This document shows positions 44,128 to 55,613 of a stretch of DNA of 64,000 bases, in pieces. Both the position numbers and the translations under genes were made by a program. This DNA comes from Diphasiastrum complanatum (taxonomy: Eukaryota; Streptophyta; Lycopodiopsida; Lycopodiales; Lycopodiaceae), in the NCBI GenBank assembly GCA_029204225.1, contig CM055096.1, positions 66,438,370 through 66,502,369 of the forward strand, in the 5' to 3' direction. The notes under the pieces were generated by a model, which worked only from the letters and a program-made list of their open reading frames with translations, was not told where the DNA came from and made no database searches. The stretch's first letter is position 1; each line of letters opens with the position of its first letter.

Positions 44128-45588
44128 AGTTAGTTCGGACTTCCTTTCTTCTGCCTGAGGTTAGAAAGTGGACTCCAATCCATCACATAAACGAGAACAT
44201 ACAAGAGAACAGATTACGTAATACCTCCTTCTTTCCAAACCAGCCAAGAAGCCACTCCCATCAGGATGTACAATGTGGTCCACGTTACATAAAAAACCCA
44301 CCCCTGGAGATCAACAATGTGTCACACCAGTAGTCAATCAAACAATAAAGAAGATTTGCATTCGGATTTCGGATCAATAGGGGACTAGCTTCAGGAGACT
44401 CAGTTTATTCTACGTCACACGCTAGTTAAAATAGCGCAAATTTAACTGAATTCACCACCTAGCCACCCACAGAGAGCTGTAAATAATCATGAAATCATTT
44501 TTCTATACGCAATTGCCAAGATCAAATAGATAAGCAAACAGTACTATAAAGGCACAAGTGCATACTGGAGGAGTACATGGCGGCTTGATCAAAGATCTGT
44601 ACCAATCTGCACGTGATTACATCAAAATGGCTAATTAATCATTCACTCGAGGTCTATGCCTTTATCATTATAGCGACACTTATCACTCGCAGCTTTTACA
44701 TGGTCAGTATTAAAACCATGTGTTACAAGTGGTATTTGGACTTTGGGAAAGCGGATGAGAAAAGCATGTTCATATCCTACCTAGTACCGACTACAATCTC
44801 CTTCACAAACATTTTAAAGTTATAATATCCCAATTACTAAAGAATTACTCAAGTTACCAATCATGGAAGTATAACTAAGAGCTTCTCCTCAAGATGAAGG
44901 CAATCAACTCAAGTTTTTTGAATCTGATACTGTGACTGTATATTAGACGGCTCGTGTACTGCCTTACTTAGACAAAGAAGCAAATACCTTAGATTTCTTC
45001 ACTGAGCTATCTGGCTCGGAGATACATGTTAGCTTGACTTAAACGGCAATATCCAGCTAGCAAATGCATGGGGTTCCTAGATTGTGTAACTTCTAGCGAG
45101 GAAATCTGATCAGACACTCAGTTATAGTAGAAGCTTTAAGTGAATGGTTGAAGAGTGCTTCTTATTGGAAAGACGGGGAAATTTTTTGGTTTCAAGATGG
45201 GAAAAGTACGTACTTATGGTTAATTATGAAAGCAAGCCCTTACTACCTTTCCAGTAAGATACAATGCAAACAATAGATCTTACCATATATGTTTTCATAT
45301 CTCTGAACTTACGCCTTCTTCTTGATGTCATTTAAAGGGAAATAAGGATACACAAGTGCTCACTGCTGATTCATGAGTCAATAAATATCTGCCTACAGGC
45401 CGACCTTCCTTGTGAGAAAAGTAGATTAGACAGAAGAATTCCTGCAATGAGCATGGCGCATAGATTATTCTGTAAGCAATGGATCTTACCATCCTGGGCA
45501 CCTGGAGAAAAACATCCCCTGCGATCCGGCCCAAAGCCACTGGAATAGCTACTGCAATAATCAAAGCTCCTATGGAGATCCAATCCAT
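44128..45588 (-). pseudogene. TSPO-like (TspO/MBR family) gene, partial and broken
   Basis: Three minus-strand exons can be placed. Exon 1 (45490-45588) starts MDWISIGALIIAVAIPVALG, a membrane segment like the first helix of TSPO. Exon 2 (44566-44606) encodes WYRSLIKPPCTPP, the family's WYxxLxKPxWxPP motif with the second tryptophan replaced by cysteine. Exon 3 (from 44303 down) encodes GWVFYVTWTTLYILMGVASW then LVWKEGG, the most conserved TSPO segment. Introns use GTAAGA, GTATGC and CAG acceptors. A TAA at 44214-44216 interrupts exon 3, then LLYVLVYVMDW follows. Exon 1 ends in phase 0 while exon 2 needs one extra base, so an exon is missing or lost. TSPO proteins are five-helix membrane proteins that bind tetrapyrroles and sterols. 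The last helices were not found. Confidence 0.6.
44304..44565 (-). other. intron between TSPO-like exons 2 and 3 (262 nt)
   Basis: Donor GTATGC at 44565 and acceptor GATCTCCAG ending at 44304. Joining is phase 0 (PP|GWVF), exactly at the family's conserved proline-proline-x-W boundary. Confidence 0.6.
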
Positions 45589-45885
45589 ACTGCTGAAACA
45601 ACAAATCCAAGATAATACTTATCACATAGCACAAAGGAAATCTTTGATACTCGGCCTGCCAAGACCAAACAACACAAAGATAAATTGTAAACTCAAGCTG
45701 CGTTCAAGGATAATTTGTAAGAATATCTAGCAAAGACTGGTTCGAGACAAGTATGTGTAATGAGTGATGGCGCAGCACGCAAATGCCGAAACGATCGATG
45801 AAGGAGATCTTTGCGGAGGAATTGCGAGGTTCCAGCTACAGCTACAGAACTGACTGACTACTGATCAATAAATAAAAGAAACCAA

Positions 45886-45942
<57 letters not shown>

Positions 45943-46241
45943 TCGCCACATGGAGGAGGTAGGAGGTTAATATTCTCTCCTGCCTCCTAAGGCACGGCCT
46001 CGTACCTCCTGGCTCCTAGCTCTTGGAGGTTGGCTCTATCTCTTGAATTTAAAAAGGTTAACCTTCAAGAGGCAGGCCATCATTTGAAAGAAACCTCTGC
46101 CCTTGGCAAAAACATGCCCAATCAGATGTTGACACATAGTTGGAGGTAGCACTCTACCTCATACATGTGGCTTGCCCCCACATTTTTGGAGGCTGCTCCA
46201 GCGACAACCACCCGTGGCACACTCCTTCATGTGGCCCATTT

Positions 46242-46272
<31 letters not shown>

Positions 46273-46808
46273 TCTCTTGTGAGAGAGCGTAGAGAGAAAT
46301 GGTAAGAGAGCTTGGGAGCGCAAAGTGAGAGAGAGAGAGAGAGAGAGCACAAAAACTAGGGACCCGTGCGTGAGCCTATGCTCAAGAAAAATAGGGACAA
46401 CATGACTGGGGACACCTTTCCAACTTGCTCAAAATTTTCACAACCTTCTTGGTCCACAAGTCGTGCACCCATCAGTTTGCTCTTTCCTTTTGTCTCCATG
46501 CAAACAAGCGTCGACCGTCCACAGGCCACCACTAGTGCAAAAACTACACTTTATTAAGCTCCTCTTTGGCCATGTCGTCGGAGCTTGCGAGAACCACTTG
46601 GTGTTCACACAACATTTGGTGTAGCCTGAAATAATTGACCTCACAAAAAATTTCACAAGCACCCAAGTTTTGCGCACTCCTATGAGCACACAAGAAGGGT
46701 ATTGTTCTTGGTTTTATTATGCACAAAACAAAACACAGATTCATGCTATTGCCCAAGTGCGACTTTGTATCAGGGCAAATGGCCTAAGGCCCTCACATGA
46801 TGTCATGA
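45589..46808. other. upstream of TSPO-like gene; GA repeats
   Basis: Could hold the 5' untranslated part of the TSPO-like gene (minus strand), possibly with a leader intron. It contains GA runs at 45893-45938, 46248-46271 and 46328-46347. No other gene seen. Confidence 0.5.
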
Positions 46809-46813
46809 CTTAC
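46809..46813. other. target site duplication (left) of gypsy-4
   Basis: CTTAC directly before the LTR start; the same five bases follow the other LTR at 53055-53059. Confidence 0.9.
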
Positions 46814-47731
46814 TGTTGCGTCGGCGCCTCAAAGGGCGTTGGGACTTGAGCGGTTTCCTCAACACGCGCTTAAGTCTAACATTCATCCATCATGCACTTG
46901 CGTAAAAGCCAACTCAGAAACGTAACAAGCTTAACGATTCAGACTTAAGAAAACTGGAATCCCAACCAACCCGAAAGCCAACTCAGAATCCGTCCCCAAA
47001 AGGTAACCAAAGGCAAAGACAAGCCACACATGAAACCCAAGGCATAGTGGTCGCCAAACTGACCAATTGGCATAGCGGCAAGCCCCATGTCGATGAGAGG
47101 GACCCTTAGGCGCCAGCGACGCAAAAAGGTTGTAGTAAGGGTCCTTTCACTTGGACCAGTCCCGGAGGTGAAATCGAAATGGTAATCATCCCCAAGGATC
47201 AACTTTATTAGATTTGGAAGAGGTTACATTCATACATAGACTGACCGGTCTCGGGGCCACCAACACGTGCTGGGCATTGTGCCTGGCTCGTGCTGGTAGA
47301 GGGAGCTGAGACCTGGCGACTGGATTCCTGGCGCTGGTTGAGCTGCCCAAGTTTCTGTCTGCCGGACTCCCCCTATAGTTCTGCTGCGATTCGGCGCACC
47401 CCCTCTGTTCTGAAACATAGTGCTTTCTGGTAAAGCACGCTTTTTAGGACTTAGTTTTTATTTTGCTGATTATGCCTGCCAAGCCTGGTAGAATCAATCT
47501 GGCTCCCGGACATGGGTCCCGGCAGCCGTCTCGGCCGCAAAATCAACTTGCTTCCTAACTAGGCCATGACTCGAGCTCCAGAGCTAGCTCATGACTTGTG
47601 ACTACTTGACTGGCTCACCACAGGTCGAAGGCCCAGTCCTTGACGTTCTAACTTGCTCTGGGACCTTAGGGAGCGTCACCCCTTAGAGCCTTACAGGGCA
47701 CGCTGGGTGCACCTGAGTCAGCTTTACAACA
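46814..47731 (-). repeat. 3' LTR of gypsy-4
   Basis: 918 bp, TG...CA, aligned along its length with 52148-53054. It adjoins a polypurine tract on its inner side. Confidence 0.93.
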
Positions 47732-47745
47732 TCCTCCCCTCGTTT
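47732..47745 (-). other. polypurine tract of gypsy-4
   Basis: The minus strand reads AAACGAGGGGAGGA directly before the 3' LTR. Confidence 0.85.
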
Positions 47746-47972
47746 GAAAAAGCTGATGTCCTCATCAGGGCCAAACTAGACCTAGGACGTATGGCAAGGG
47801 CTTAATTCACCGGCTTTAACAACTTTGAATTAAAAAATACACTGGCAGTTGCACAGGAAAAGTGTAGATAAAGTTCACTTACGTAAAACCTGTGTAAAGC
47901 TGCAAGTGATTTATTGACAAACTTAAGGAAGATACCTGGAAGTTCCTTGAACTTCATAATGGCCATGAATGT

Positions 47973-48360
47973 TTATGTAGGAGGCATGCCGCCAGGTAGT
48001 GCTTTGTGTGCCGATCTGGGAAAACGGCTATTGCGTTGGTTCTTCTGTAGATAATCTACTAGTACTTCGGGGGCTCCCTCCTTAAGTTTGTCTTCGTACT
48101 CCCAAGAAGCCTCAATAAGTGGAGCCCGTAGCCACTTCACTAGATATTCACGTTGAACGCCAGTTTGCTTTCTATGTGTCAATATTTGTTCTGGTACAAG
48201 CTGCCTCTTCGGATCATCATGTGTCGTTGGTGGGTGACGGAGTTCGTGTTGCCGATCAAATCGCTCATCTGGTTTGTACCGTTTGAGTAATGAGATATGA
48301 AACACATTGTGTATATCCAAGCTGGATGGCAGCGCCAATCGGTAAGCCACTGGGTTGATC
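47973..48360 (-). pseudogene. gypsy-4 integrase C-terminus with chromodomain
   Basis: MAYRLALPSSLDIHNVFHIS then LLKRYKPDE is the GPY/F-like end of a chromovirus integrase. REYLVKWLRAPLIEASWEYE inside VPEQILTHRKQTG...VLVDYLQKN is a chromodomain (the YLVKW and W-E aromatic positions are present). Chromodomains steer insertion toward modified histones. The frame is open to a stop at 47973-47975. Confidence 0.88.
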
Positions 48361-49121
48361 TTCTTGGTGACATAATATGGTCCCGCATAAGGTTGAACAA
48401 ACTTATGAGAGAAACCTTTTGGTAATGCAATGTTCTTTGTGTTCAGCCATACTTGATCACCTTCCTCAAATTCCAGTTCTCATCGATGTGGCTTTACGTC
48501 AGCTGCCATACTCCTTTGTGACTGCTCTAAAGATTACTTCACCTCTGTCAGCTTTGTGTGCCACTCATTGATGAATTCCTCCACAGTGGGTACTGGTGTT
48601 TCCTGCACGCCTGTAAGAAAAGAGCTTGGAACAATCGGTAGCCGACCATTGCTTATCTCGAAGGGTGCCCTTCCAGTAGATTTGTTCACTTGGTTGTTAT
48701 GTGCAAACTCGAGAATATCCAAGTAGTTGACCCAATCGGATTGGTCCTAAGCGACATAATTTCGTAAATATTGTTCAATTTGTCAATTGACTTGCTCCGT
48801 TTGCCCATCTGTCTGAGGGTGATATGTAGTGCTGAAATTCAGTCCAGTTCCCACGAGGCGAAATAGACAAGTCCAAAACTTTCCGACGAACTTGGTGTCT
48901 CAGTCAGAAATAATCGTTCTAGGCAGGTCGTGGTATTTGAAGAAGCTTGCCACTTCTTCAACTGTCACTGAACTTTTAGTTGGTACTAGATGAACTTGTT
49001 TTGAAAAGCGGTCAACCACCACATAAATTGAGTTGAAGCCTTGGCACCGTGGTAGTTGAACAATAAAATCCATGCTCACCGAATCCCATGGGTATGCTGG
49101 TACCGGTAATGGTTGGAGTAG
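48361..49121 (-). pseudogene. gypsy-4 integrase core, three or more stops
   Basis: Minus-strand peptides TVEEVASFFKYHDLPRTIIS (followed by D, a stop, DTKF), [18 protein letters not shown] (then a stop and QIEQYLRNYVA) and WVNYLDILEFAHNNQVNKST, GRAPFEISNG. The second catalytic aspartate (ISD) and the glutamate (GQTEQVN) are present. The stops at the ISD-x-DTKF and QVN-x-QIEQYL sites look like CGA to TGA changes. Further frame breaks are at 48480-48540. Confidence 0.85.
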
Positions 49122-49886
49122 TCATGCTGGAGCTAGCAGTTCCACCTTCACTTGTTGACATGTCGAGCATGTTTGCACATAGGATTCAACGTCTGCACAC
49201 ATACCTGGCCAATAGAAGCCTCTTTTGAGAAGTTCATACATTCGATTCACCCCTAGAAGTTCGGCGGCTAGTACGTCATTATGTTCTCGCAAATCTTTCT
49301 TCCTCAGGTTGATGTTGTCTGGAACATATACTCTGCATTGTATATAAACAACCATTTGATCTTTCCAAGTGAAATGTTTATGAGGCTTTCCCAGCTGGAA
49401 TTTGATCATTAAGTCCTTCGCCAATGCATCTGCACCATAATTCTCCCTGATTTCTTGAAGTAGGCCAGTCACCTGAGTTTTCACTGTTGCCATCAAGTGT
49501 TCCTGTCTACTTAGTGCGTCCGCCACCACATTGTTCTTTCCCGCTGTGTGTACAATGTCTATATTGAATTTTGAGACAAAGTTTTGCCATCGCATTTGCT
49601 TTGGCGTGAGCATACCTTGGGATGAGAAGTACTTGAGTGATACATTATCAGTGAACGCCTTAAAGGGTTTTCCTGCCACATAATGTCTCCAATGCTCCAC
49701 TGCTTGAACTACTGTGACCATTTCTTTTTCATGAGTTGGCCATCGTCGCTCCACGTCACTCAATTTCTTTGAAAAATATGCAACAGGCTTTCCGGCTTGC
49801 ATCAGCACAGCCCCAATAGCAAAGTTCGACGCATCTGTATGTATTTCAAAAGGTTTGCTAAAGTCCGATAAGGCAAGGATGGGTTC
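49122..49886 (-). pseudogene. gypsy-4 RNase H and integrase zinc region
   Basis: After the RT (RWIS, stop, EPILALSDF), FEIHTDASNFAIGAVLMQAG gives the RNase H TDAS motif. The open frame from 49808 then reads RRWPTHEKEMVTVVQAVEHW, FKAFTDNVSLKYF, HTAGKNNVVADALSRQEHL and, near the end, YELLKRGFYWPGM and SYVQTCSTCQQVK (the CxxC of the integrase zinc region). The single stop between RT and RNase H is one transition from CAA. Apart from it this section is nearly intact. Confidence 0.9.
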
Positions 49887-50918
49887 TTAAGAGATCCATC
49901 GTTTTAGTTCTTGGAACGCTGCTTCACATTCCGGTATCCATGTCATCTTCAGATGAGTCTTGGTCTGCTCCAACAGTGGTGCCACAATTTTGCTAAATGC
50001 CTCAATGAATCTCCTGTAAAAGTTACATAAGCCTACAAAAGATTTGATGCCATGAACAGTTTTAGGAGCCAGCCAATCCAAGAAAGTCTTGATCTTCTTA
50101 GGATCCATCCGAATTCGTCTGTAGCCTATAACATGTCCAAGGAAATCAACTTCCTCTACCATAAATTCACATTTTTCTCTTTTCGAGAACAAGCTGTTCT
50201 TCCTCAGTCGTTGGAGAACAGTCCTTAAATGTTTAATGTGATCTTTGAGGCTACGACTAAACACCAAGATGTCGTCGATGTACACAATGACAAACTCATC
50301 TAAGCAGTTTTGAAAAATGTTGTTCATCGACGTGCAAAAAGTGGCTGGTGCGTTTGTTAGACCGAACAGCATCACCCTGAATTTGTGGCTCCCATACTGT
50401 GTTCGAAAAGCCGTTTTGTGCTCATCGCCTTTAGCTATTCGAATTTGGTGATATCCATATCTAAGATCTATTTGGCTAAAATATCTGGCGTGTTTGAGTT
50501 GGTCGAACAGGTCATCAATTCTAGGCATGGGATACTTGTTCTTGATGGTACCTTTGTTGAGCATGCGGTAATCCACACACATCCGCAGTGTCTTGTCCGC
50601 CTTTTCCACGAATAATATAGGGGCTCCAAAAGGCAAAGCACTGGGTCTAATGAATACTTTGTCTATCAATTCACCAAGTTGTCGTTTCAGTTCCACCAAC
50701 TCTTCTTGGGACATCCTATAGGGTGCTCGTGAAGTTGGTTCTGTTCCTGGTACCAACTCAATCTTATGGTCCACTGGTCTTCGAGGAGGTAACTTAGCTG
50801 GGAGTTCTTCTGGAAACATATCGCTAAATTCCTCTAGCAAATCTGCCACCTCCTTTGGCAGGTTCTTCTGTTGTGCGTTTTTCCTTTTGGAACCTATCTG
50901 CAGATACAAAGAAAGCAC
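49887..50918 (-). pseudogene. gypsy-4 reverse transcriptase, largely open
   Basis: A 343-residue open frame with all RT blocks: LPPRRPVDHKIELVPGTEP, MSQEELVELKRQLGELIDK, FGAPILFVEKADKTLRMCVD, YFSQIDLRYGYHQIRIAKGD, VMLFGLTNAPATF, EFVIVYIDDILVFSRS (YIDD box), VDFLGHVIG and GLCNFYRRFIEAFSKI. RT copies the element RNA. The protease frame overlaps its start, so a frameshift near 50900 separates protease from RT. A stop at 49887-49889 ends it. Confidence 0.93.
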
Positions 50919-51460
50919 TTTGACCTTTTCCCTTTCGCCATGCTTTTAATCACAGATGTAGCAACCAGATTTTGTTCAATATCGGTGCCCTTCGTGTTCC
51001 CTCCAGGCAGAGCTTTTGTCATACAGATCTGTCCCTTGTAATCCAAGAGAACCAAGTTTGAGCTCCTACCCAAAACTGCAATACAATGTTCATTTAGCCA
51101 GGGAAGGCCCAAAATTACATCGAAGGCATCCATTTCTAAAATCAAAAAGCTAAGTTTAGTCTTCCATCTCCCAATTTGCACCGGGATGTTCAATGTTGTT
51201 TTGTCTGCGTCCAGTGCTCCCTTTGTTGTTTCTACCTTGAGCATTGATGTTACATTTCTGGTCGACAAGCTGAACTGTTCCACTACGCTCCTTGAAATAT
51301 AGTTATGTGAAGCTCCGGAGTCGATTATGAAATCTGACTTCCTCCCCGCGATCTTTCCGGATAGGAATAATAATCTTGAACCAATCTTGGGGGTTGCCCC
51401 ATGGAAGCTCCTTTCCATACTTGTATGTCGTCCACCCGCAAATGTAAATTCCTCCTTCAA
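50894..51460 (-). pseudogene. gypsy-4 aspartic protease
   Basis: Starts MKEEFTFAGGRHTSMERSF at 51460. The active site DSGASHNYIS and the later DVILGLPWL block are those of gypsy retropepsins; the protease cuts the polyprotein. No gag with CCHC knuckles precedes it. It ends in a different frame from the RT. The GC-rich leader repeats lie upstream. Confidence 0.9.
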
Positions 51461-51469
51461 CTCCCAACT

Positions 51470-52125
51470 AGATCAGATCACCTGGAAGAAGTTAAGCAAC
51501 CAGGGGTTATTCAGGTCCAAACAAGCACACCACAAACGAACATACCAACCAAAGCAAACACAAGGATCCCTCTCAAGCCACATTCCCCTTGAGACCAGAC
51601 GTAGGACCTTTGCCTAGCTGCGCCCACTCAAATATATCACAGAATTAGCCCACGGGGAAACATCCATCCAACCATCCGTGCTTTTACCAGCAAATTACCT
51701 CAGTCACGCCCCACCACTTTTTGGTCGATAGCCCTTATAGCTAAACGATTGGCAGCTATCCTGCACCGGCAGCTAACCACCCGTGCTTTACACCCGAATT
51801 CGAGCAGCATCTCTGTATCAATGGTTAAGCCGTACAGTTCGAATATGTCACCCCGCACCCCACAAGGCACAGACCGTGCTTTCACCAACTTAATGGCAGC
51901 ACATTGCCTCATATGTCCTACGTGTAGACGGCGCCAAGCCCGAACCACGGGAACTAACCGTGCTTACACCTCAAGGGCAGCACCTTGCCTCATCAAGTCC
52001 CCCGTTCTACCGACCACCCGAACGTGGACGCACTCGTGCTTACACTGTGGGCAGCACCTTGCGCAACGGTTGTCCTGACAAATCCCAAAATGTGGCCATC
52101 CTTGTGAGACTTGCGTAGCTGACCG
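51470..52125 (-). other. gypsy-4 leader, repeated GC-rich units in place of gag
   Basis: About 650 bp between PBS and protease with no gag similarity in any frame I could read. The plus strand shows repeated CGTGCTT(T/A)CACC...GCAGCAC(A/C)TTGCCTCA units, for example near 51679, 51872 and 51958. Confidence 0.75.
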
Positions 52126-52128
52126 GCT

Positions 52129-52145
52129 AGTCGGCTCTGATACCA
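52129..52145 (-). other. primer binding site of gypsy-4
   Basis: The minus strand reads TGGTATCAGAGCCGACT, two bases from the 5' LTR at 52148. Confidence 0.9.
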
Positions 52146-52147
52146 CA

Positions 52148-53054
52148 TGTTGCGCGACGCCTCAAAGGGCGCTGGGACTTGAGCGGTTTCCCCAACACGC
52201 GCTTAAGTCTAACATTCATCCATCATGCACTTACATAAAAGCCAACTCAGAAACATAACAAGCTTAACCATTCAGACTTAAGAAAACTGGAATCCCAACC
52301 AACCCGAAAGCCACCTCAGAATCTGTCCTCAAAAGGTAACCAAAGGCAAAGACAAGCCACACATGAAACCCAAGGCATAGTGGTCGCCAAACTGACCAAT
52401 TGGCATAGCGACAAGTCCATGTCGATGACAGGGACGCTTAGGCGCGAGCGACACAAAAAGGTTGTAGTAAGGGTCCTCCAACTTGGACCAGTCCCGGAGG
52501 CGAAACCGAAATGGTAATCATCCCCAAGGATCAACTTTATTAGATTTGGAAGAGGTTACATTCATACATAAACTGACCGGTCTTGGGGCCACCAACATGT
52601 GCTGGGCATTGTGCCTGGCTCGTGCTGGTAGAGGGAGCTGAGACCTGGCGACTGGATTCCTGGTGCTGGTTGAGCTGCCCAAGTTTCTGTCTGCCGGACT
52701 CCCCCTATAGTTCTGCTGTGATTCGGCGCACCCCCTCTGTTCTGAAACATAGTGCTTTCTGGTAAAGCACGCTTTTTAGGACTTAGTTTTTATTTTGCTG
52801 ATTAAGCCTGGAAGAATCAGTCTGGCTCCCGAACATGGGTCTCGAGAGCCGTCCCGGTGGCAGAATCAACTTGCTTCCTGACTAGGCCATGACTTGAGCT
52901 TCAGAGCTAGCTCATGACTTGTGACTACTTGACTAGCTCACCACAGGTCGGAGGCTCAGTCCTTGACGTTCTAAATTGCTCTGGGATCTTAGGGAGCGTC
53001 ACCCCTTAGAGTTTTACAGGGCACGCTGGGTGCACCTGAGTCAGCTTTACAACA
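52148..53054 (-). repeat. 5' LTR of gypsy-4
   Basis: 907 bp, TG...CA. It is closer to the copy-A LTR (37560-38467) than to its own partner at 46814-47731 by the differences I could see (for example AACTTGGACC in both 5' LTRs against CACTTGGACC in the 3' LTR). Confidence 0.92.
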
Positions 53055-53059
53055 CTTAC
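53055..53059. other. target site duplication (right) of gypsy-4
   Basis: CTTAC, identical to 46809-46813; it is also present after the LTR of copy A at 38468-38472. Confidence 0.9.
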
Positions 53060-53144
53060 GATGCTTAATGCATTAGCTCAAAGTTAATTTTTGATTTTTT
53101 TGGCATGCATATCAAAAGTCAATACTATGTGTTCAAGTTGGTCA

Positions 53145-54457
53145 ATGGAGTTTTTGCAAGATTCGACCTTGAAGTCAATGTCTTAAATTATAAGGATACG
53201 TGTTTACAAAATGCTTTGTCACATTGCTAAGGACTTTATTGCAAGAACTTGATTCTTTTGGATGTTCGAATCCTAGTTGTCCTTGAATTGTGGCATAATG
53301 GTTAGCATTTCACTTTCCTCAAGGATTGAACTCATGTATAGTTTGTGCATGAGTAGAGATATGACAACAATAAAAAAAAAATACACTTATGAAATGATTT
53401 TGTGAATTCAAATTCCACTAGATAATATTTATTTGAGTGCTCGTGCATCGCGCAAGTTGGAAAAAGGGATGCATACAAGAAAAAGAGAGGAACACAAATT
53501 TTGTGCTATTTATAACTTAAATATTAAGGTGCATTTAAAGCATGGGCATGCATTTATGTGCCAATTTTTTTATTGGCTGTCCACCTGTGGGAAGGCTCAC
53601 AAAAATTTATGCTTTTAAATTGACCTGAAAATTTTACTTTTGGAAGTGCCTCTAGAGTACAAAGAGTAACTAAGCATCTAGCATTGCATTACACTTTGTA
53701 AGGACTATTACTAATTCAAAGGCTTATGTGCCTATATTAAAAATTGTGAAATTTTTTATTATACCGATTTTTGACAAATAATGATGCTTTCATTCTTATA
53801 CTTAACATGCTTTCATGAACATTGCCACATGCATACTTGATAAGAGCCTCAATTTGGAGCAGATGTAACAAAATTTGAATCTTAATCTGGAGGGGGGGGG
53901 GAAGTCCAATGGTGATGAACAAACATTGTAGTACAAATTTAAGTGTAGGGCCCAACCTCTTCCAATAATGTAGCAAGATCAAAAAGTGCCATGATCAAAT
54001 CTTCACAAGCCTTGTATGCATCCTCAACCACAGCGAGTAATAAGCTTTTCCCCAATTTTATATATCCCAACTTTTGTCTCCCGTCAATGGCATACTTGGC
54101 ATGATGGATATTTCATTGACCATGAAAATGTATGCAAACGGACTAGTCAATGTATATAATGTTCATTCTATTTGTCTGATTATGAACAGCCTCGATCTTT
54201 AATTGCCTTGAAGCAAGGCCAAATGCAAGCCTATAGCTTTGGCGTATGCATGCATTCTGCAAGCCCTTGAAGCGAGGCAGAATGCAAGCCTAAATTTTGA
54301 CATAGTATATTATATCGGAGTAGGCATAGTGTACATTTTATCTATGAGTTATTCATTCTTTGTCTCTAAATAGAAAGACGATGACATTAATGCCATGGAA
54401 TGGGCTTACCTCAATTCGTTCCATACGTAGCTCGATCCATTCCGTAGGGTGAATTCA
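53145..54457. other. 1.3-kb segment present only in copy B
   Basis: No gene recognised. It holds a SINE-like stretch at 53265-53383 and a 61-bp-spaced repeat of CCTTGAAGC(A/G)AGGC(C/A)(A/G)AATGCAAGCC at about 54204 and 54265. At its ends copies A and B share TCA(G). Confidence 0.6.
53265..53383 (+). repeat. possible tRNA-derived SINE remnant
   Basis: TGGCATAATGGTTAGCA (about 53290-53306) looks like a polymerase III A box, GGATTGAACTC about 35 bp later is a weak B box, and an A-rich tail (AATAAAAAAAAAATA) closes it near 53383. The evidence is motif-level only. Confidence 0.3.
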
Positions 54458-55183
54458 GTCCATCGAGGGAGGGCGGACTCTTATGACTACGTAGGGCTAT
54501 ACTGCACATAATGATTTAGATGCAATGAAGCCTACTGTTGTGACAAAAAAGACTATAAACCATTCACATGGTGACAAAGATTCATGCTCAAACCTCAGTT
54601 TTCATGCATATGAGATATTTCAGAGCCATCGAACTCTAAAAGTTATGGGCTCTATGCTCCATATTGCGGTGGTAAGTTCATGAGCAGTGTACATAATGAT
54701 TCTAGGGCAATTCAATTGAATATTGCAATATAAAAGAAACTGTAGGTTCTTTTTTGAATGATTGTTATAAGAAGAAATATCATTGGTATATTTGATGCCT
54801 AAGGAGATTGCATATATGGTAGAAGATAATGACAATTTAAAGGAATTCTAAATTGCTCACAAGTGATAGCTTAGAATATGTAAGGAATCCTCTTTAGTTA
54901 GTCCTTCTCTAGTGTTCACTCTATTGTTTGCTAGTAATTGCACAACTTAAGGGGAGTAGATCAACAATTCTAATGAGCAAATGATATTGAGATTAGTCTT
55001 GACAATAGATATGATTTTATTTTTTTTGTACAATTATTTTTGGAGATGATGCCACAAGCATAGAAATAGACACTCTTGGAGGCAAAGACAACAAAAATTT
55101 TTAACAAGATGCAAGTTGTGCTAGCCCAAATATTTCATAAATTGCTTCTACATGTGTCAAGCTAGAGAGTGTTAGAACCCCCT

Positions 55184-55218
<35 letters not shown>

Positions 55219-55451
55219 CCCCCTTCCCCCCTTTTCTTAGATTATAAGATATTGACCATAAAATAAGAATCAGTATTGTTTCTCATGTTGTTAGTTCTTA
55301 TGGTCCTAAAAATTGCTCCCTATTTTTTTGGTATATGTCATGTATCAAGATTCATATATGTAATGGCTATCAAAATCACATTTCTACTTACGAAGCTCTA
55401 TACATCTATTTGATTTTTACAAAAAATTATTTACATATTGCAGGCTTGATT

Positions 55452-55501
<50 letters not shown>

Positions 55502-55569
55502 CTACTTACGAAGCTCTATACATCTATTTGATTTTTACAAAAAATTATTTACATATTGCAGGCTTGATT

Positions 55570-55613
<44 letters not shown>

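Larger units (their letters stand above)
46814..53054 (-). mobile_element. gypsy-4: full-length chromodomain Ty3/gypsy element without gag
   Basis: Two LTRs (46814-47731 and 52148-53054), a PBS, a polypurine tract and a perfect 5-bp target duplication (CTTAC) define a complete insertion of 6.2 kb. Minus-strand order is leader, protease, RT, RNase H, integrase, chromodomain, typical of chromoviruses. No gag is recognisable between PBS and protease. Few stops interrupt pol, so it is the youngest intact element in the window. Part of it is duplicated at 36541-38467. Confidence 0.93.
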
